A stretch of DNA of 30,710 nucleotides from an uncultured Dysgonomonas sp. (GCA_937875275.1 CALNCC010000165.1:1-30710), one strand, 5' to 3'; numbered from the stretch's first letter, positions 1 through 8,482 are shown. Program-made: numbers and translations. The notes: a model not told the origin generated them from the letters alone.

Positions 1-374
1 ATATTGAAACGGAACTTAAATCGATAAATATAGATCTGCTTCATTTTTCAAATGTCATGGACAATTTAGTCGAGAATGCCATAAAATATTCAGATAAAGA
101 AATTGTTATAGATATCAATATATCCGACACAATCGACAATAATATTCAGATCACAATAAAAGATACCGGCATCGGTTTATCTTCCACTGAAAAGAAATAT
201 ATTTTTGATAAGTTTTATAGAGGAAATAGTAAATCGGTACAGAGTAAAAGCGGATTCGGATTAGGGCTTACTTATGTAAAATCAATCATCGAAGGGCACA
301 ATGGCTCCATCAGCGTGGAAAGCGTAGAGCACAAAGGAACTGAATTTATATTACTCATACCGAATCAATTATAG
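1..374 (+). CDS. Sensor histidine kinase, C-terminal part (5' end outside window)
   Basis: This is the ATP-binding catalytic domain of a two-component sensor kinase, which would phosphorylate its own histidine and pass the phosphate to the regulator encoded next. The frame is open from base 3 with no stop before the first visible ATG at 57, so the gene is cut by the window edge and 57 is not its start. The visible part carries the HATPase_c boxes in order: N box (DNLVENAIKYS), G1 box (DTGIGLS), F box (IFDKFYRG) and G2 box (GFGLGLTYVKSII). It ends directly after the domain. The sensor region and phospho-accepting His are not visible, so the signal is unknown. The partner response regulator starts 12 bases after its stop. 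Confidence 0.93.
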   Translation, partial: IETELKSINIDLLHFSNVMDNLVENAIKYSDKEIVIDINISDTIDNNIQITIKDTGIGLSSTEKKYIFDKFYRGNSKSVQSKSGFGLGLTYVKSIIEGHNGSISVESVEHKGTEFILLIPNQL

Positions 375-386
375 ATAATAACAGAA

Positions 387-1064
387 ATGATAATACCTCA
401 AATATTAATCGTTGAAGATGATCTTACTTTGGCAGAAGCAATGGTCGAGTTTCTTAAAGAAAACGATCTTTCTGTAATCCATACAGCCAATGGGGCTATG
501 GCATTGCCATTATACGAAAAATATTCTCCTACGGTAGTCATATTAGACATCCAGCTTCCAAATAAAAGCGGATTCGAGATTATTGAAGAAATACACCAGC
601 AAGATCAGGTAACACCAATCTTCTTGATGACCGGGGCTGACTATGAATATGAAATAGAGAAACAAATAAAAGGATATAAATTAGGTGCAATAAACTTCTT
701 GAAGAAACCGATCTTCTTAGAAGTTCTTCTTGCTCAAATAATGAATGTTTTAGAAACGAACACTCCTCCGACAAGAACCTACACCATCAAAGACTGTAAA
801 ATAATTATCCAAGGGCAGGAAATACGTGTAAATGACGACACCTCCATAATAATAAGAAATAAAGACTCCCTCATTTTGGCTTACCTGTTAGAGAACAAAA
901 ATCATATTATCACGAAAGACAAGATTCTCAGACATGTATGGAATGATACGAAACTGAAGAATGTAAACTCGCTGAATGCTGCAATATCAAGGTTGCGTAA
1001 GATATTAGCGCCATACAATATCCAGATTACAAATGTCTATGGAAATGGATATATCTTTTCCTGA
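387..1064 (+). CDS. OmpR/PhoB-type response regulator
   Basis: This is a DNA-binding response regulator of 225 residues. The receiver domain (about residues 4-120) has the acidic pair E10/D11/D12, the phospho-acceptor D54 in VILDIQLPNKSG, the switch Thr in FLMTG and the conserved Lys in FLKKP. The C-terminal winged helix (about 130-225) has the family ending NSLNAAISRLRKIL followed by NVYGNGYIFS. It follows the histidine kinase by 12 bases, so the two form a cognate pair. Targets cannot be read from the sequence. The Hint gene downstream has its own -7-like element, so it need not be co-transcribed. Confidence 0.94.
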   Translation: MIIPQILIVEDDLTLAEAMVEFLKENDLSVIHTANGAMALPLYEKYSPTVVILDIQLPNKSGFEIIEEIHQQDQVTPIFLMTGADYEYEIEKQIKGYKLGAINFLKKPIFLEVLLAQIMNVLETNTPPTRTYTIKDCKIIIQGQEIRVNDDTSIIIRNKDSLILAYLLENKNHIITKDKILRHVWNDTKLKNVNSLNAAISRLRKILAPYNIQITNVYGNGYIFS

Positions 1065-1163
1065 AATTTAAACGGTTACTTAATATTCGTCGTCTGCAAA
1101 CAATAACGACACGGATACGAACAGGAGTACTCTTTATATCTTTTTTATAAAACTTTTTCTTTC

Positions 1164-1171
1164 TATATTTG
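1164..1171 (+). promoter_or_regulatory. Putative Bacteroidota -7 promoter element
   Basis: TATATTTG fits the Bacteroidota consensus TAnnTTTG exactly and lies 26 bases before the ATG of the Hint-domain gene at 1198. No convincing -33 TTTG was seen at the usual distance, so this rests on a single short match. Confidence 0.45.
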
Positions 1172-1197
1172 TTCGACTATACAAATACACATACAGA

Positions 1198-1752
1198 ATG
1201 AAGAAAACAATGTTTATTACAAGTCTGTTCTTGATGCTATGTTTAGTATCGAATAGCAGCAATGCACAAACCAAGTCGGAGAAAAAGGATGTACCTAAAA
1301 GATGCTTAGCACAGGGGAGTTTGATTTTGTTGGAAGATAACAAAACAAAAACAGTTGAATCTCTGAAAGAGGGAGATATCATAAAAACGTATAATCCTAT
1401 TACCCAACAGTATGTATTAAAACCTGTGATGAAACTACACAAAGTAGCATCATTACAGACTTTCCATGTTGTACTGGAAAACAGATCGAGCCTGCAATTA
1501 ACAGCAGACCATCCCTTACTCAGCTTAGACGGATGGAAATCGATGCGTCCCGACGATACAAAGGAACATGGATATACCGAAGTGAAGGCTCTCAATGACG
1601 GAGACGAACTTTTATTTTTCAATAAAGATGAAATAAGCTCTATCAAGGTCATTAAAATAATACCGGAAACAAAATATTATGACACCTATACCATAGAGCT
1701 TGATGGTGATGAGGTTATCATAGCAAACGGGTTCTTGGTTGGACAAGAATAA
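1198..1752 (+). CDS. Secreted stand-alone Hint (hedgehog/intein-type) domain protein
   Basis: This 184-residue protein is a signal peptide plus one Hint fold. Residues 1-23 look like a Sec signal, with likely cleavage after SSNA. The Hint domain starts at C36 (KRCLAQGSLI, block A nucleophile position), continues with the VESLKEGDIIKTY strand, has the block B TADH motif (T102-H105) and ends in IANGFLV near N177. In Hint families, the Cys, TxxH and terminal Asn catalyse an N-to-S acyl shift and self-cleavage or splicing. Only about 12 residues precede the Cys after signal cleavage, and GQE follows in place of the usual C-extein, so there is almost nothing to splice. No endonuclease or toxin domain is attached. 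Whether it is active, and its role, are unknown. The next gene starts 13 bases later. Confidence 0.8.
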   Translation: MKKTMFITSLFLMLCLVSNSSNAQTKSEKKDVPKRCLAQGSLILLEDNKTKTVESLKEGDIIKTYNPITQQYVLKPVMKLHKVASLQTFHVVLENRSSLQLTADHPLLSLDGWKSMRPDDTKEHGYTEVKALNDGDELLFFNKDEISSIKVIKIIPETKYYDTYTIELDGDEVIIANGFLVGQE

Positions 1753-1765
1753 GAATAAACGAACA

Positions 1766-2182
1766 ATGAAGCTGACCGCGAATAATCTGCGTGAACGTAT
1801 TAGAAATACATTCATAGAAAAACTTAATATACACTTCATAGAAACCGGTGAAGAAAACACCCTCGAGGCTACAATGATAGCAGCACCGGATATGACCCAA
1901 ACCTTGGGAGTTCTGCATGGCGGGGCTACAATATCGTTGGCCGAATCGGTAGCCGGAGTGGCTTCGAATCAAATATGCGAATCAGACGAAAGATGTTTTG
2001 GGATGCAAATAAGTGCCAGTCATATGCGCAGTGTACAGATTGGCGATACAATTCGTGCGGTAGCTACAATACAACATAAGGGTCGTTCTACTCATGTGTG
2101 GAATGTCGATATTTTCTCTGAATCGACAGGGAAACTTGTGTCTTCGGTACGAGTAACAAATGCCGTAACAAAGAAAAGATAA
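1766..2182 (+). CDS. Hotdog-fold thioesterase, PaaI/MenI (YdiI)-like
   Basis: This 138-residue hotdog acyl-CoA thioesterase closely resembles E. coli YdiI/MenI, which hydrolyses 1,4-dihydroxy-2-naphthoyl-CoA in menaquinone synthesis. The core NTLEATM, then GVLHGGATISLAESVAG, carries the expected His (H51) and catalytic Glu (E60), three residues before the E. coli positions as I recall them. SASHMRS and THVWNVDIF also match. The ATG at 1766 is preferred over an in-frame TTG at 1739, which would overlap the Hint gene and add a poorly conserved lysine-rich tail. A menaquinone role fits Bacteroidota but is inferred, since no other men gene is in the window. A strong terminator follows. Confidence 0.85.
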   Translation: MKLTANNLRERIRNTFIEKLNIHFIETGEENTLEATMIAAPDMTQTLGVLHGGATISLAESVAGVASNQICESDERCFGMQISASHMRSVQIGDTIRAVATIQHKGRSTHVWNVDIFSESTGKLVSSVRVTNAVTKKR

Positions 2183-2198
2183 TACTTCTCCATTTGAC

Positions 2199-2230
2199 AA
2201 AAAAAACTCCGGGTGTCCGGAGTTTTTTTT
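2199..2230. terminator. Bidirectional rho-independent terminator
   Basis: A 7-bp stem (ACTCCGG at 2206-2212 with CCGGAGT at 2217-2223, loop GTGT) is flanked by an A run on the left and eight T on the right. It therefore works in both directions, ending the thioesterase gene on + and the glycogen phosphorylase gene on -. Confidence 0.92.
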
Positions 2231-2247
2231 GTGGATCATCAAAATCA

Positions 2248-4830
2248 TTATATCCAACGCACATATGCAAAATCCATTTTATGCGGAAGATCGGGGTTAC
2301 ATGGACGAACTCTGAATCCCATCTTGTATGTTCCCAACACTTTTGCTTTGTTGTCCAACGTAAAGAACAACTTAGTTCCTTCGGTTTTCACAAGATCAAA
2401 TTCGACTGATTCTACAAACTTATCTACCTTCTTGTCGTTATCATATTCAACCAATACAGCATCGATTGCTAAATCGCCAAGAATATCTTTCTTGTCTAAA
2501 ACTATATTTACATTAATATCATCCCCTTCGTATATCGACAAGTGTGAAACCAATTCTGTTCCGGTGTTCTTGTCAATTACGCGAACGGAGTCTACCGTAA
2601 AATTATTCCATTTCGATGCCATGTCTTCTTTCCATGCAGCAATCTCTTTCGCTTTTGAATATTCATCCGCATGAAGAAGTTTCGAGCGTTTCTCTAATTT
2701 TTTGTAGAAACGATCTATATAATCATCAATCATACGTTTGGTCGTATATTCTGGTGCAATTTCTGCAATCGAATTTTTGATGTGTTGTATCCATTCAGGT
2801 GAATAACCTCTCGAATTGCGAGCATAGTACAAAGGCAATATCTTATTTTCGAAAGTAGAATAGATTTCAGATGCATCCAATTCGTCCTGATATGCCTGAT
2901 TCTCATACGTACGCTTATCCGTCAAGCACCATCCGGCATTCTCACGATAACCCTCGTACCACCATCCGTCAAGCACCGAGAAGTTAAGAACACCATTCAT
3001 CTCAGCTTTCTCACCCGAAGTTCCGGATGCTTCCAGCGGACGTGTAGGTGTATTCAACCACACATCTACACCGGAGATCAGGCGTTTTGCCAAACGCATA
3101 TCATAATTTTCAAGGAAAATAATTTTCCCTAAGAATTCTGGACGACGCGAGATTTCAACAATCTGTTTGATAAGCCCCTGCCCTGCCCCATCGTGTGGAT
3201 GAGCCTTACCGGTATATATAAATTGTATCGGATATTTTTCATTGTTCACCAACGCGCTCAAGCGATCGAGATCGGAGAACAACAAATGTGCTCTTTTGTA
3301 TGTGGCAAAACGACGACCAAAACCAACTAACAACGCATCCGGATTAATCTTATCTACAAGTGAAAATATCTCAGAAGGAGCTTTCTGATTTTTAAACCAT
3401 CCTTCCTTCATTTCTTTCTGAACGTAGCTGACCAATCGTTTTTTCAACACCATTCTCATCTTCCAGATTTCCTCATCCGGAACGTCTTGTATTTTGGCTG
3501 TTATCGTATGGTTTGACTGATCTTGATAGAATGTCTTATCAAAATATTTTTCATACAATTGTTTCGCCTCACGTGCCGTCCATGTTGGCAAGTGAACGCC
3601 ATTAGTAACATGCCCTACATGCAATTCTTCCTGAAAATATGCAGGCCATAATGGTTGAAACATTTTTCGTGATACAATTCCATGCAGCAAACTTACACCG
3701 TTTGCTTCCTGACATGTATTGAGCGCAAAAGTACTCATACTGAACTTTTCACCCGAACCAGAAGTTGTACGCCCCATATCTACAAATTCTTGCCAGCTGA
3801 TACCTAAACGAGACGGATAACTGCTAAGATATTTACCTAAGAGACCTTCATCAAAATAGTCATGTCCTGCCGGAACCGGAGTGTGCACTGTATATAAAGC
3901 TGATGATCTGACTACCTCAAGTGCCTGGTTGAATGTCAAGCCTTTAACCTCAATATAGTCAAGTAAACGCTGAACATTGATAAATGCAGCATGCCCTTCG
4001 TTGCAGTGATATACATCTTTCTGTATACCCAATCTGTTCAACAACAAGATACCTCCTATACCGAGCAGATACTCCTGTTTCATTCGGTTTTCCCAATCAC
4101 CGCCATAGAGCTGGTGGGTTATCGGACGGTCATATTCGCTATTATGCTCATTGTCTGTATCTAAAAGATAAAGGACAATACGTCCGATATTTACTTTCCA
4201 TACATTACAATAGATATCTCTATCCGGATACGGTACGGTAAATAACATCGGATTACCATCTTCATTATATACCTGTTCGATAGGAAGTTCGTTAAACTTC
4301 TGAGGTTCATAATTGGCTACTTGTTGTCCGTCAGGTGCTATCGATTGATTGAAATATCCATAACGATATAAGAAACCTACACCGGCAAGGTCGACTCTGC
4401 TGTCGCTGGCTTCTTTCAGATAATCTCCGGCAAGGACTCCAAGCCCTCCCGAATATATTTTAAGAGTATGAGATAGTCCGTATTCCATACTGAAATAAGC
4501 CACTGAAGGTTTCGAAGCATCTGATCCGGCAGCCATATATTCTTCGAAATTGCTACATATTTTTTTCACCCGAGCCATCAAAGCCTGATCGCCCAATACC
4601 TCCTGCATTCTTTCGTATGATATTTTTTGTAACAATACAACAGGATTGAAAAGGGACTTCTCCCACATTCGCGGATCAAGATCATTGAACAGATCAGTCG
4701 CTTCTGTATTCCATGACCACCAAAGATTATGCGCTATTTTCTCCAAAATCATTAATTCTTCCGGGAGTTTCGGCTGTGATGACAAACTCCTCCATGATGG
4801 TGCATTCGTGCTACTCGTTTTAATCTTCAT
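2248..4830 (-). CDS. glgP: Alpha-glucan (glycogen/starch) phosphorylase, GT35
   Basis: This enzyme releases glucose-1-phosphate from the non-reducing ends of alpha-1,4-glucans using phosphate and pyridoxal phosphate, in the cytoplasm. The 860-residue protein begins with a DUF3417 region (about residues 20-105, LPEELMILEKIAHNLWWSWN), followed by the phosphorylase body. The PLP-lysine motif EASGTSGEKAEMNG puts the lysine at K608. DUF3417 places it in the compact bacterial/archaeal alpha-glucan phosphorylase subfamily, not the classical MalP/muscle type. It lies 92 bases downstream of glycogen synthase on the same strand, so synthesis and breakdown enzymes are likely co-expressed. Transcription ends at the terminator near 2200. 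Confidence 0.95.
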   Translation of the reverse strand: MKIKTSSTNAPSWRSLSSQPKLPEELMILEKIAHNLWWSWNTEATDLFNDLDPRMWEKSLFNPVVLLQKISYERMQEVLGDQALMARVKKICSNFEEYMAAGSDASKPSVAYFSMEYGLSHTLKIYSGGLGVLAGDYLKEASDSRVDLAGVGFLYRYGYFNQSIAPDGQQVANYEPQKFNELPIEQVYNEDGNPMLFTVPYPDRDIYCNVWKVNIGRIVLYLLDTDNEHNSEYDRPITHQLYGGDWENRMKQEYLLGIGGILLLNRLGIQKDVYHCNEGHAAFINVQRLLDYIEVKGLTFNQALEVVRSSALYTVHTPVPAGHDYFDEGLLGKYLSSYPSRLGISWQEFVDMGRTTSGSGEKFSMSTFALNTCQEANGVSLLHGIVSRKMFQPLWPAYFQEELHVGHVTNGVHLPTWTAREAKQLYEKYFDKTFYQDQSNHTITAKIQDVPDEEIWKMRMVLKKRLVSYVQKEMKEGWFKNQKAPSEIFSLVDKINPDALLVGFGRRFATYKRAHLLFSDLDRLSALVNNEKYPIQFIYTGKAHPHDGAGQGLIKQIVEISRRPEFLGKIIFLENYDMRLAKRLISGVDVWLNTPTRPLEASGTSGEKAEMNGVLNFSVLDGWWYEGYRENAGWCLTDKRTYENQAYQDELDASEIYSTFENKILPLYYARNSRGYSPEWIQHIKNSIAEIAPEYTTKRMIDDYIDRFYKKLEKRSKLLHADEYSKAKEIAAWKEDMASKWNNFTVDSVRVIDKNTGTELVSHLSIYEGDDINVNIVLDKKDILGDLAIDAVLVEYDNDKKVDKFVESVEFDLVKTEGTKLFFTLDNKAKVLGTYKMGFRVRPCNPDLPHKMDFAYVRWI

Positions 4831-4922
4831 AATATTTTTTATTGTTCGTTAGTTTTGTTTTTCAATCTATTTTTTTTTTATATTCTATCCTTTTCCTGAG
4901 CGTAAGGGTTCAAGAACATCTG

Positions 4923-6602
4923 TTATTTCTTCAATCGCTCTTTAACCTGATCAAAAGCAATATCATATGCTTGCTCATAATATGTAAAGAAGTGCTTCCA
5001 GTCAGCCAGTCCCGCACGGTTCAAAGCCATATTTCTCAACATCGTCTTTTGATCTTCACTCTTTGTCGTTATCTCAAATATAAGATTACATATATTCTCC
5101 GACACTTCCATGAAATTATAGTCTCCTCGTGTAATTACTTCCGCGCCATCGCTCATTCCTCTATTATCGCCTTCACGCATCATCCACATTCCGAATCCGG
5201 CAAGAGTGGTTGTAATTGTGGGCACAGAAAACGCGATGCTCTCATGAGGAGTATACCCCCACGGTTCGTAATAAGAAGGGAATACTGTTGCATCCAGACC
5301 AATAAGGAGATCATAATACGTTTTATTAAATATTCCGTCATTTCCATTCAAGTAAGATGGAACAAAAACTATCTTAACCCGATCTTCTTTTTTGTTTTCA
5401 AGATTCAGATATCGTATCTGGCTGATCACCGGATCATGATTCATATTGTACAACCAATGGGTAAGAAAAGGGTATTCGAGAGTGGAGTCAGCTTCAACAC
5501 CACCTCCGAGCCTCTGCTGCAAATCTCTGCGAGGTGATTCGATCCATGCCGGAACCATTATAAAGGCAACAACGTCTTTCTCTAATTGTTTTACCCGATT
5601 CAATCGCCCCATAGCATCCACAAAAGCATCAATCCCCTTATTTCGGTATTCATACCTTCCACTTGTGGCTATCAGCAATGCATCATCGTCTATTGTATAG
5701 CCAAGCATTTTTTCCACAACATTTATCAATGTCTCTCGGGATTCAAGGTGTTTCTTTTCAAATTCTTCGCCAACAGGTATAAAGTCTTTTTCAAATCCGT
5801 TTGGTGTAACAAAGGCTTGAGCATTGAGCAAATACTGAGCTTCTTTTGCTGTAATATTACTGACCGTCGTAAAGCAATCGGCATTCTGAGCCGCTATTTT
5901 TTCCACCGAATGTTTAGCCTCCACATTCAATTCGCGAGCCATCTGGTCGCCGTCATATTTAGACAAATAACTATACAGCGGTTTTCCGTTACCGGCTATC
6001 GAACGTCCTATCGTGGTGGCGTGTGTTGTAAACAGCGTGGCAACCTTTGGCAGATTAGACTTCACATACAACTCGCCGAATCCCAACATCCATTCATTGA
6101 AGTGGGCTACTACATTTTTGGAATATAAGTGATAATAATTATAAAAATCTTCGATAACGATTCCGGTCGAATAGGCAAACATACACGACTCGTCATAGTC
6201 GCCGTATGCATGAAGGGAATTGACCCTATATTGATTCCACATCGTTTGATAAATATCATTCTTCTGGGAGAAAAGAGATGTAAAATTGACAAGGATGGCA
6301 ATAGGGCTACCCGGAACATTCCATCGTCCGACACGCACTTTCAGACCTGTTTTAGAATTGAAAGAATCACGCCATTCTTTATGCAATATTTTGTCCTCCA
6401 GAAACCACGGACACTCTACATTGCGCCAAATATCAGGACCAATAAAACACACATTATCTCCATACAGATCGCGCATTGTTCTCGCCTTACTCGATAATAC
6501 AGTATATATTCCTCCTACCTTATTACATACTTCCCAGCTTGTTTCAAAAATATAATCAGGAGTAGTTTTGATTTTTGTCATACCAGTTTTTGATTTAGTC
6601 AT
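4923..6602 (-). CDS. Glycogen synthase, GT3 (eukaryotic-type)
   Basis: This enzyme elongates alpha-1,4-glucan from a nucleotide-sugar donor in the cytoplasm. The 559-residue protein belongs to family GT3 of fungal and animal glycogen synthases, not the usual bacterial GT5 GlgA. The N-terminal ETSWEVCNKVGGIYTVLSSK matches the eukaryotic signature, and YYEPWGYTPHES with ITTTLAGFG matches the GT3 catalytic loop, with an E-x7-E pair at E446 and E454. It is shorter than the roughly 700 residues of eukaryotic enzymes and lacks an obvious phospho-regulatory tail. The start at 6602 is used; an alternative Met lies seven codons in. The phosphorylase gene follows. Donor specificity (UDP- or ADP-glucose) cannot be read from the sequence. 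Confidence 0.93.
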   Translation of the reverse strand: MTKSKTGMTKIKTTPDYIFETSWEVCNKVGGIYTVLSSKARTMRDLYGDNVCFIGPDIWRNVECPWFLEDKILHKEWRDSFNSKTGLKVRVGRWNVPGSPIAILVNFTSLFSQKNDIYQTMWNQYRVNSLHAYGDYDESCMFAYSTGIVIEDFYNYYHLYSKNVVAHFNEWMLGFGELYVKSNLPKVATLFTTHATTIGRSIAGNGKPLYSYLSKYDGDQMARELNVEAKHSVEKIAAQNADCFTTVSNITAKEAQYLLNAQAFVTPNGFEKDFIPVGEEFEKKHLESRETLINVVEKMLGYTIDDDALLIATSGRYEYRNKGIDAFVDAMGRLNRVKQLEKDVVAFIMVPAWIESPRRDLQQRLGGGVEADSTLEYPFLTHWLYNMNHDPVISQIRYLNLENKKEDRVKIVFVPSYLNGNDGIFNKTYYDLLIGLDATVFPSYYEPWGYTPHESIAFSVPTITTTLAGFGMWMMREGDNRGMSDGAEVITRGDYNFMEVSENICNLIFEITTKSEDQKTMLRNMALNRAGLADWKHFFTYYEQAYDIAFDQVKERLKK

Positions 6603-6652
6603 CTTTTATTGCATTATTTACAATAAACGAAATAAAGTCCAATATCTTTTGA

Positions 6653-6660
6653 TAACTTTG
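6653..6660 (+). promoter_or_regulatory. Putative Bacteroidota -7 promoter element
   Basis: TAACTTTG fits TAnnTTTG and lies about 40 bases before the ATG at 6700, in the divergent gap upstream of the glycogen synthase gene. A clear -33 box is not visible. Confidence 0.45.
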
Positions 6661-6699
6661 CAGTCATCAATAAGACATAAAAATACGAAATTATTCATT

Positions 6700-6981
6700 A
6701 TGAGTAGTAGGAAAAATCTAAAAAAACAAATAAACGACTCTATCACTTTGTTATTCACAGACGTAGTGGTGTACAAAACATACATCGCCAATGCTGACAC
6801 AGACGCTGCGGACAAAATCATAGACAAATTGGCGGAAATACAAGACGAATTTCTTTCGCGAATGAACGTAACAGAAGGAAAAGAGACTAAGGGTCGCATT
6901 AAAAATTACTTCAAAAAATTGAAAGCAGATTTTCAGAAAGCAATTAATCTGATTGACAAAGATATAAAACAACTGCCTTGA
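6700..6981 (+). CDS. Small conserved-looking protein of unknown function
   Basis: This 93-residue, lysine-rich protein is predicted to be mostly helical and soluble, with no signal peptide or membrane segment. I do not recognise a named domain. The ATG at 6700 (MSSRKNLKKQINDS) is chosen because the open frame upstream runs through the AT-rich promoter gap and because a -7-like element sits 40 bases before it. Its TGA stop overlaps the TTG start of the acyltransferase gene as TTGA, so the two are probably translationally coupled and functionally linked. Confidence 0.72.
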   Translation: MSSRKNLKKQINDSITLLFTDVVVYKTYIANADTDAADKIIDKLAEIQDEFLSRMNVTEGKETKGRIKNYFKKLKADFQKAINLIDKDIKQLP

Positions 6982-7526
6982 CAAAACGCATATCCCAATT
7001 CATACTAAAACAGATTGACTGGAAAACAGCCGGTCATATAGATAATATACCGGACAAATGTATTTTTTGTGTTGCTCCACACACGAGCAACTGGGATCTG
7101 TTACTCGGACTCATCGTATATAAATCGGTAGGTAAGAAAGCTTCTTTTCTGATAAAGAAAGACTGGTTCTTTTTTCCGATGAATCTCATATTCAGGGCAT
7201 TGAATGGAATTCCCGTAGATCGGAGCAAGAAAATGTCTTTGACGGAACAGTGTGCACAACTATTCGAAAAATACAATCCTTTCCAATTAGCCATTACACC
7301 CGAGGCTACGCGCAAGCCTAATGCCGAATGGAAAAGAGGATTCTACTACATTGCATTGAAAGCGAATGTGCCCATCGTCATCGTCGCATTAGACTATGGA
7401 CGAAAGGTTGTCGACTTCAAAGAGATTTTCATTCCCACCGGAGATGCTGATGCGGATATGATTAAAATTAAATCTTTCTACAAGGATGCAATAGCAAGAC
7501 ATCCCGAAAAATTCCTCATAGATTAA
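6978..7526 (+). CDS. PlsC-like lysophospholipid acyltransferase family protein
   Basis: This 182-residue protein probably transfers an acyl chain to a lipid or glycolipid at the inner membrane. It has the HX4D catalytic motif in APHTSNWDLLLG, the GIPVDR block that contacts the substrate, and PEATR in place of the usual EGTR. It is shorter than typical PlsC (about 240 residues) and lacks a clear N-terminal anchor, like the short Bacteroidota acyltransferases. The only reasonable start is a TTG at 6978 overlapping the previous stop; an in-frame TGA at 6954-6956 closes the frame upstream and no ATG precedes the HX4D motif. The actual acceptor is unknown. Confidence 0.86.
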   Translation: MTKRISQFILKQIDWKTAGHIDNIPDKCIFCVAPHTSNWDLLLGLIVYKSVGKKASFLIKKDWFFFPMNLIFRALNGIPVDRSKKMSLTEQCAQLFEKYNPFQLAITPEATRKPNAEWKRGFYYIALKANVPIVIVALDYGRKVVDFKEIFIPTGDADADMIKIKSFYKDAIARHPEKFLID

Positions 7527-7556
7527 GAGAAATATCTTTATCTCAATTAAAAATGT

Positions 7557-7580
7557 AACACTCTGTAAAACAGAAGTGTT
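7557..7580 (+). other. Hairpin between acyltransferase and META lipoprotein genes
   Basis: AACACTCTGT and ACAGAAGTGTT form a 10-bp stem with one bulged A around an AAA loop. It is followed by AT-rich sequence without a T tract, so it may be a weak terminator or an mRNA processing/stability element. Confidence 0.4.
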
Positions 7581-7639
7581 ATATTAATTGTTATATTAAC
7601 TGATGTTTGATTATTAAATTCAAAAAAACGGATAAACTT

Positions 7640-8458
7640 ATGAAAAGAAAATTAAGTTCACTGCTGCTTATGGCAGCTATTGTTATTGCATCATTCAGCT
7701 GTTCACAAGAAAAACCTATCGACACAGCCAAACTCGAAGGCTATTGGGTATTGAATATCATGGACACTCAAGAAGCTAAAACTTTATTTGAAGGACCGCT
7801 GCCAAGTATCCAATTCAATTTCACCGACTCGCTGGTAGCTGGATCGGGCGGATGTAATCGCTACTCCGGTAAATTTGAGCTGAATGCGAAAAATGAATTC
7901 AAAGCACCGATGTTGGTTACAACCCAGATGATGTGTATGCACAAAAACGAAGAAGGATCATTCTTAAAGCTATTATCTCAGGATGGTTTGAAGATTTCGA
8001 TATCGGAAGACGGGCAGACAATCCATCTTACGAAAGAAGAAAGTGTTGTATTAGAATTTGTGAAAGGAGAAGAACCGGCTAAAGGTCCCGCGAAAAGTGA
8101 AGTTGTAACTGCTGACAATGTGATCGGCAAATGGCAGCTCAAAGCAATGAAGGATCAAGACTTAGCGACTCTATTTGGAGAAAGCAAACCGACTCTCGAA
8201 TTTTTGGGTGAAGAAAACAAAGTAGGTGGTAAAGCCGGCTGTAATAATTACAGAGGTGTCGCCGAGTTTGGCGAAAGTGGTACTATCAAGTTTGGTCCGC
8301 TAATGTCGACCAAAATGGCTTGTCCGTTTCTCGATGGCGAACAAAAATACTTGAAAGTATTGGAAAACCCGTTACAAGCTACAATCGACGACGACATTCT
8401 CGTGTTTCGCCAAGATAACGTAACTGTTTTGGAATTTGAAAAGATTGCTGCTGAATAA
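7640..8458 (+). CDS. Lipoprotein with two tandem META (DUF306/HslJ-like) domains
   Basis: This 272-residue envelope lipoprotein has a signal peptide ending at the lipobox Cys C21 (ASFSC). Two META domains follow, about residues 30-145 and 160-270. Each starts with a GxW(V/Q)L strand and shares the signature GGCNRYSGKF / AGCNNYRGVA, then TTQMMCM / STKMACP with a conserved Cys. HslJ-type META domains are linked to heat-inducible or novobiocin-resistance phenotypes in E. coli, but their biochemistry is unclear. The ATG at 7640 places the signal peptide correctly; an upstream in-frame ATG at 7607 would add 11 residues before it. A terminator follows at 8483. Confidence 0.88.
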   Translation: MKRKLSSLLLMAAIVIASFSCSQEKPIDTAKLEGYWVLNIMDTQEAKTLFEGPLPSIQFNFTDSLVAGSGGCNRYSGKFELNAKNEFKAPMLVTTQMMCMHKNEEGSFLKLLSQDGLKISISEDGQTIHLTKEESVVLEFVKGEEPAKGPAKSEVVTADNVIGKWQLKAMKDQDLATLFGESKPTLEFLGEENKVGGKAGCNNYRGVAEFGESGTIKFGPLMSTKMACPFLDGEQKYLKVLENPLQATIDDDILVFRQDNVTVLEFEKIAAE

Positions 8459-8482
8459 ATCAGACATCTTATTCTAATATAG

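Noticed and set aside
1134..1652. 172-codon minus-strand open frame over the Hint gene
   Set aside because: It is antisense to a gene with clear Hint motifs and signal peptide, has no recognisable domain and no promoter or terminator of its own.
4842..6555. Several plus-strand open frames of 80-230 codons over the glycogen synthase gene
   Set aside because: All lie antisense to a well-supported GT3 gene, are rich in Cys, Ser, Arg and Ile as expected for shadow frames, and show no domain motifs.
7607..7639. Earlier ATG start for the META lipoprotein
   Set aside because: It would place eleven residues (MIIKFKKTDKL) before a well-formed lipoprotein signal that begins at 7640.
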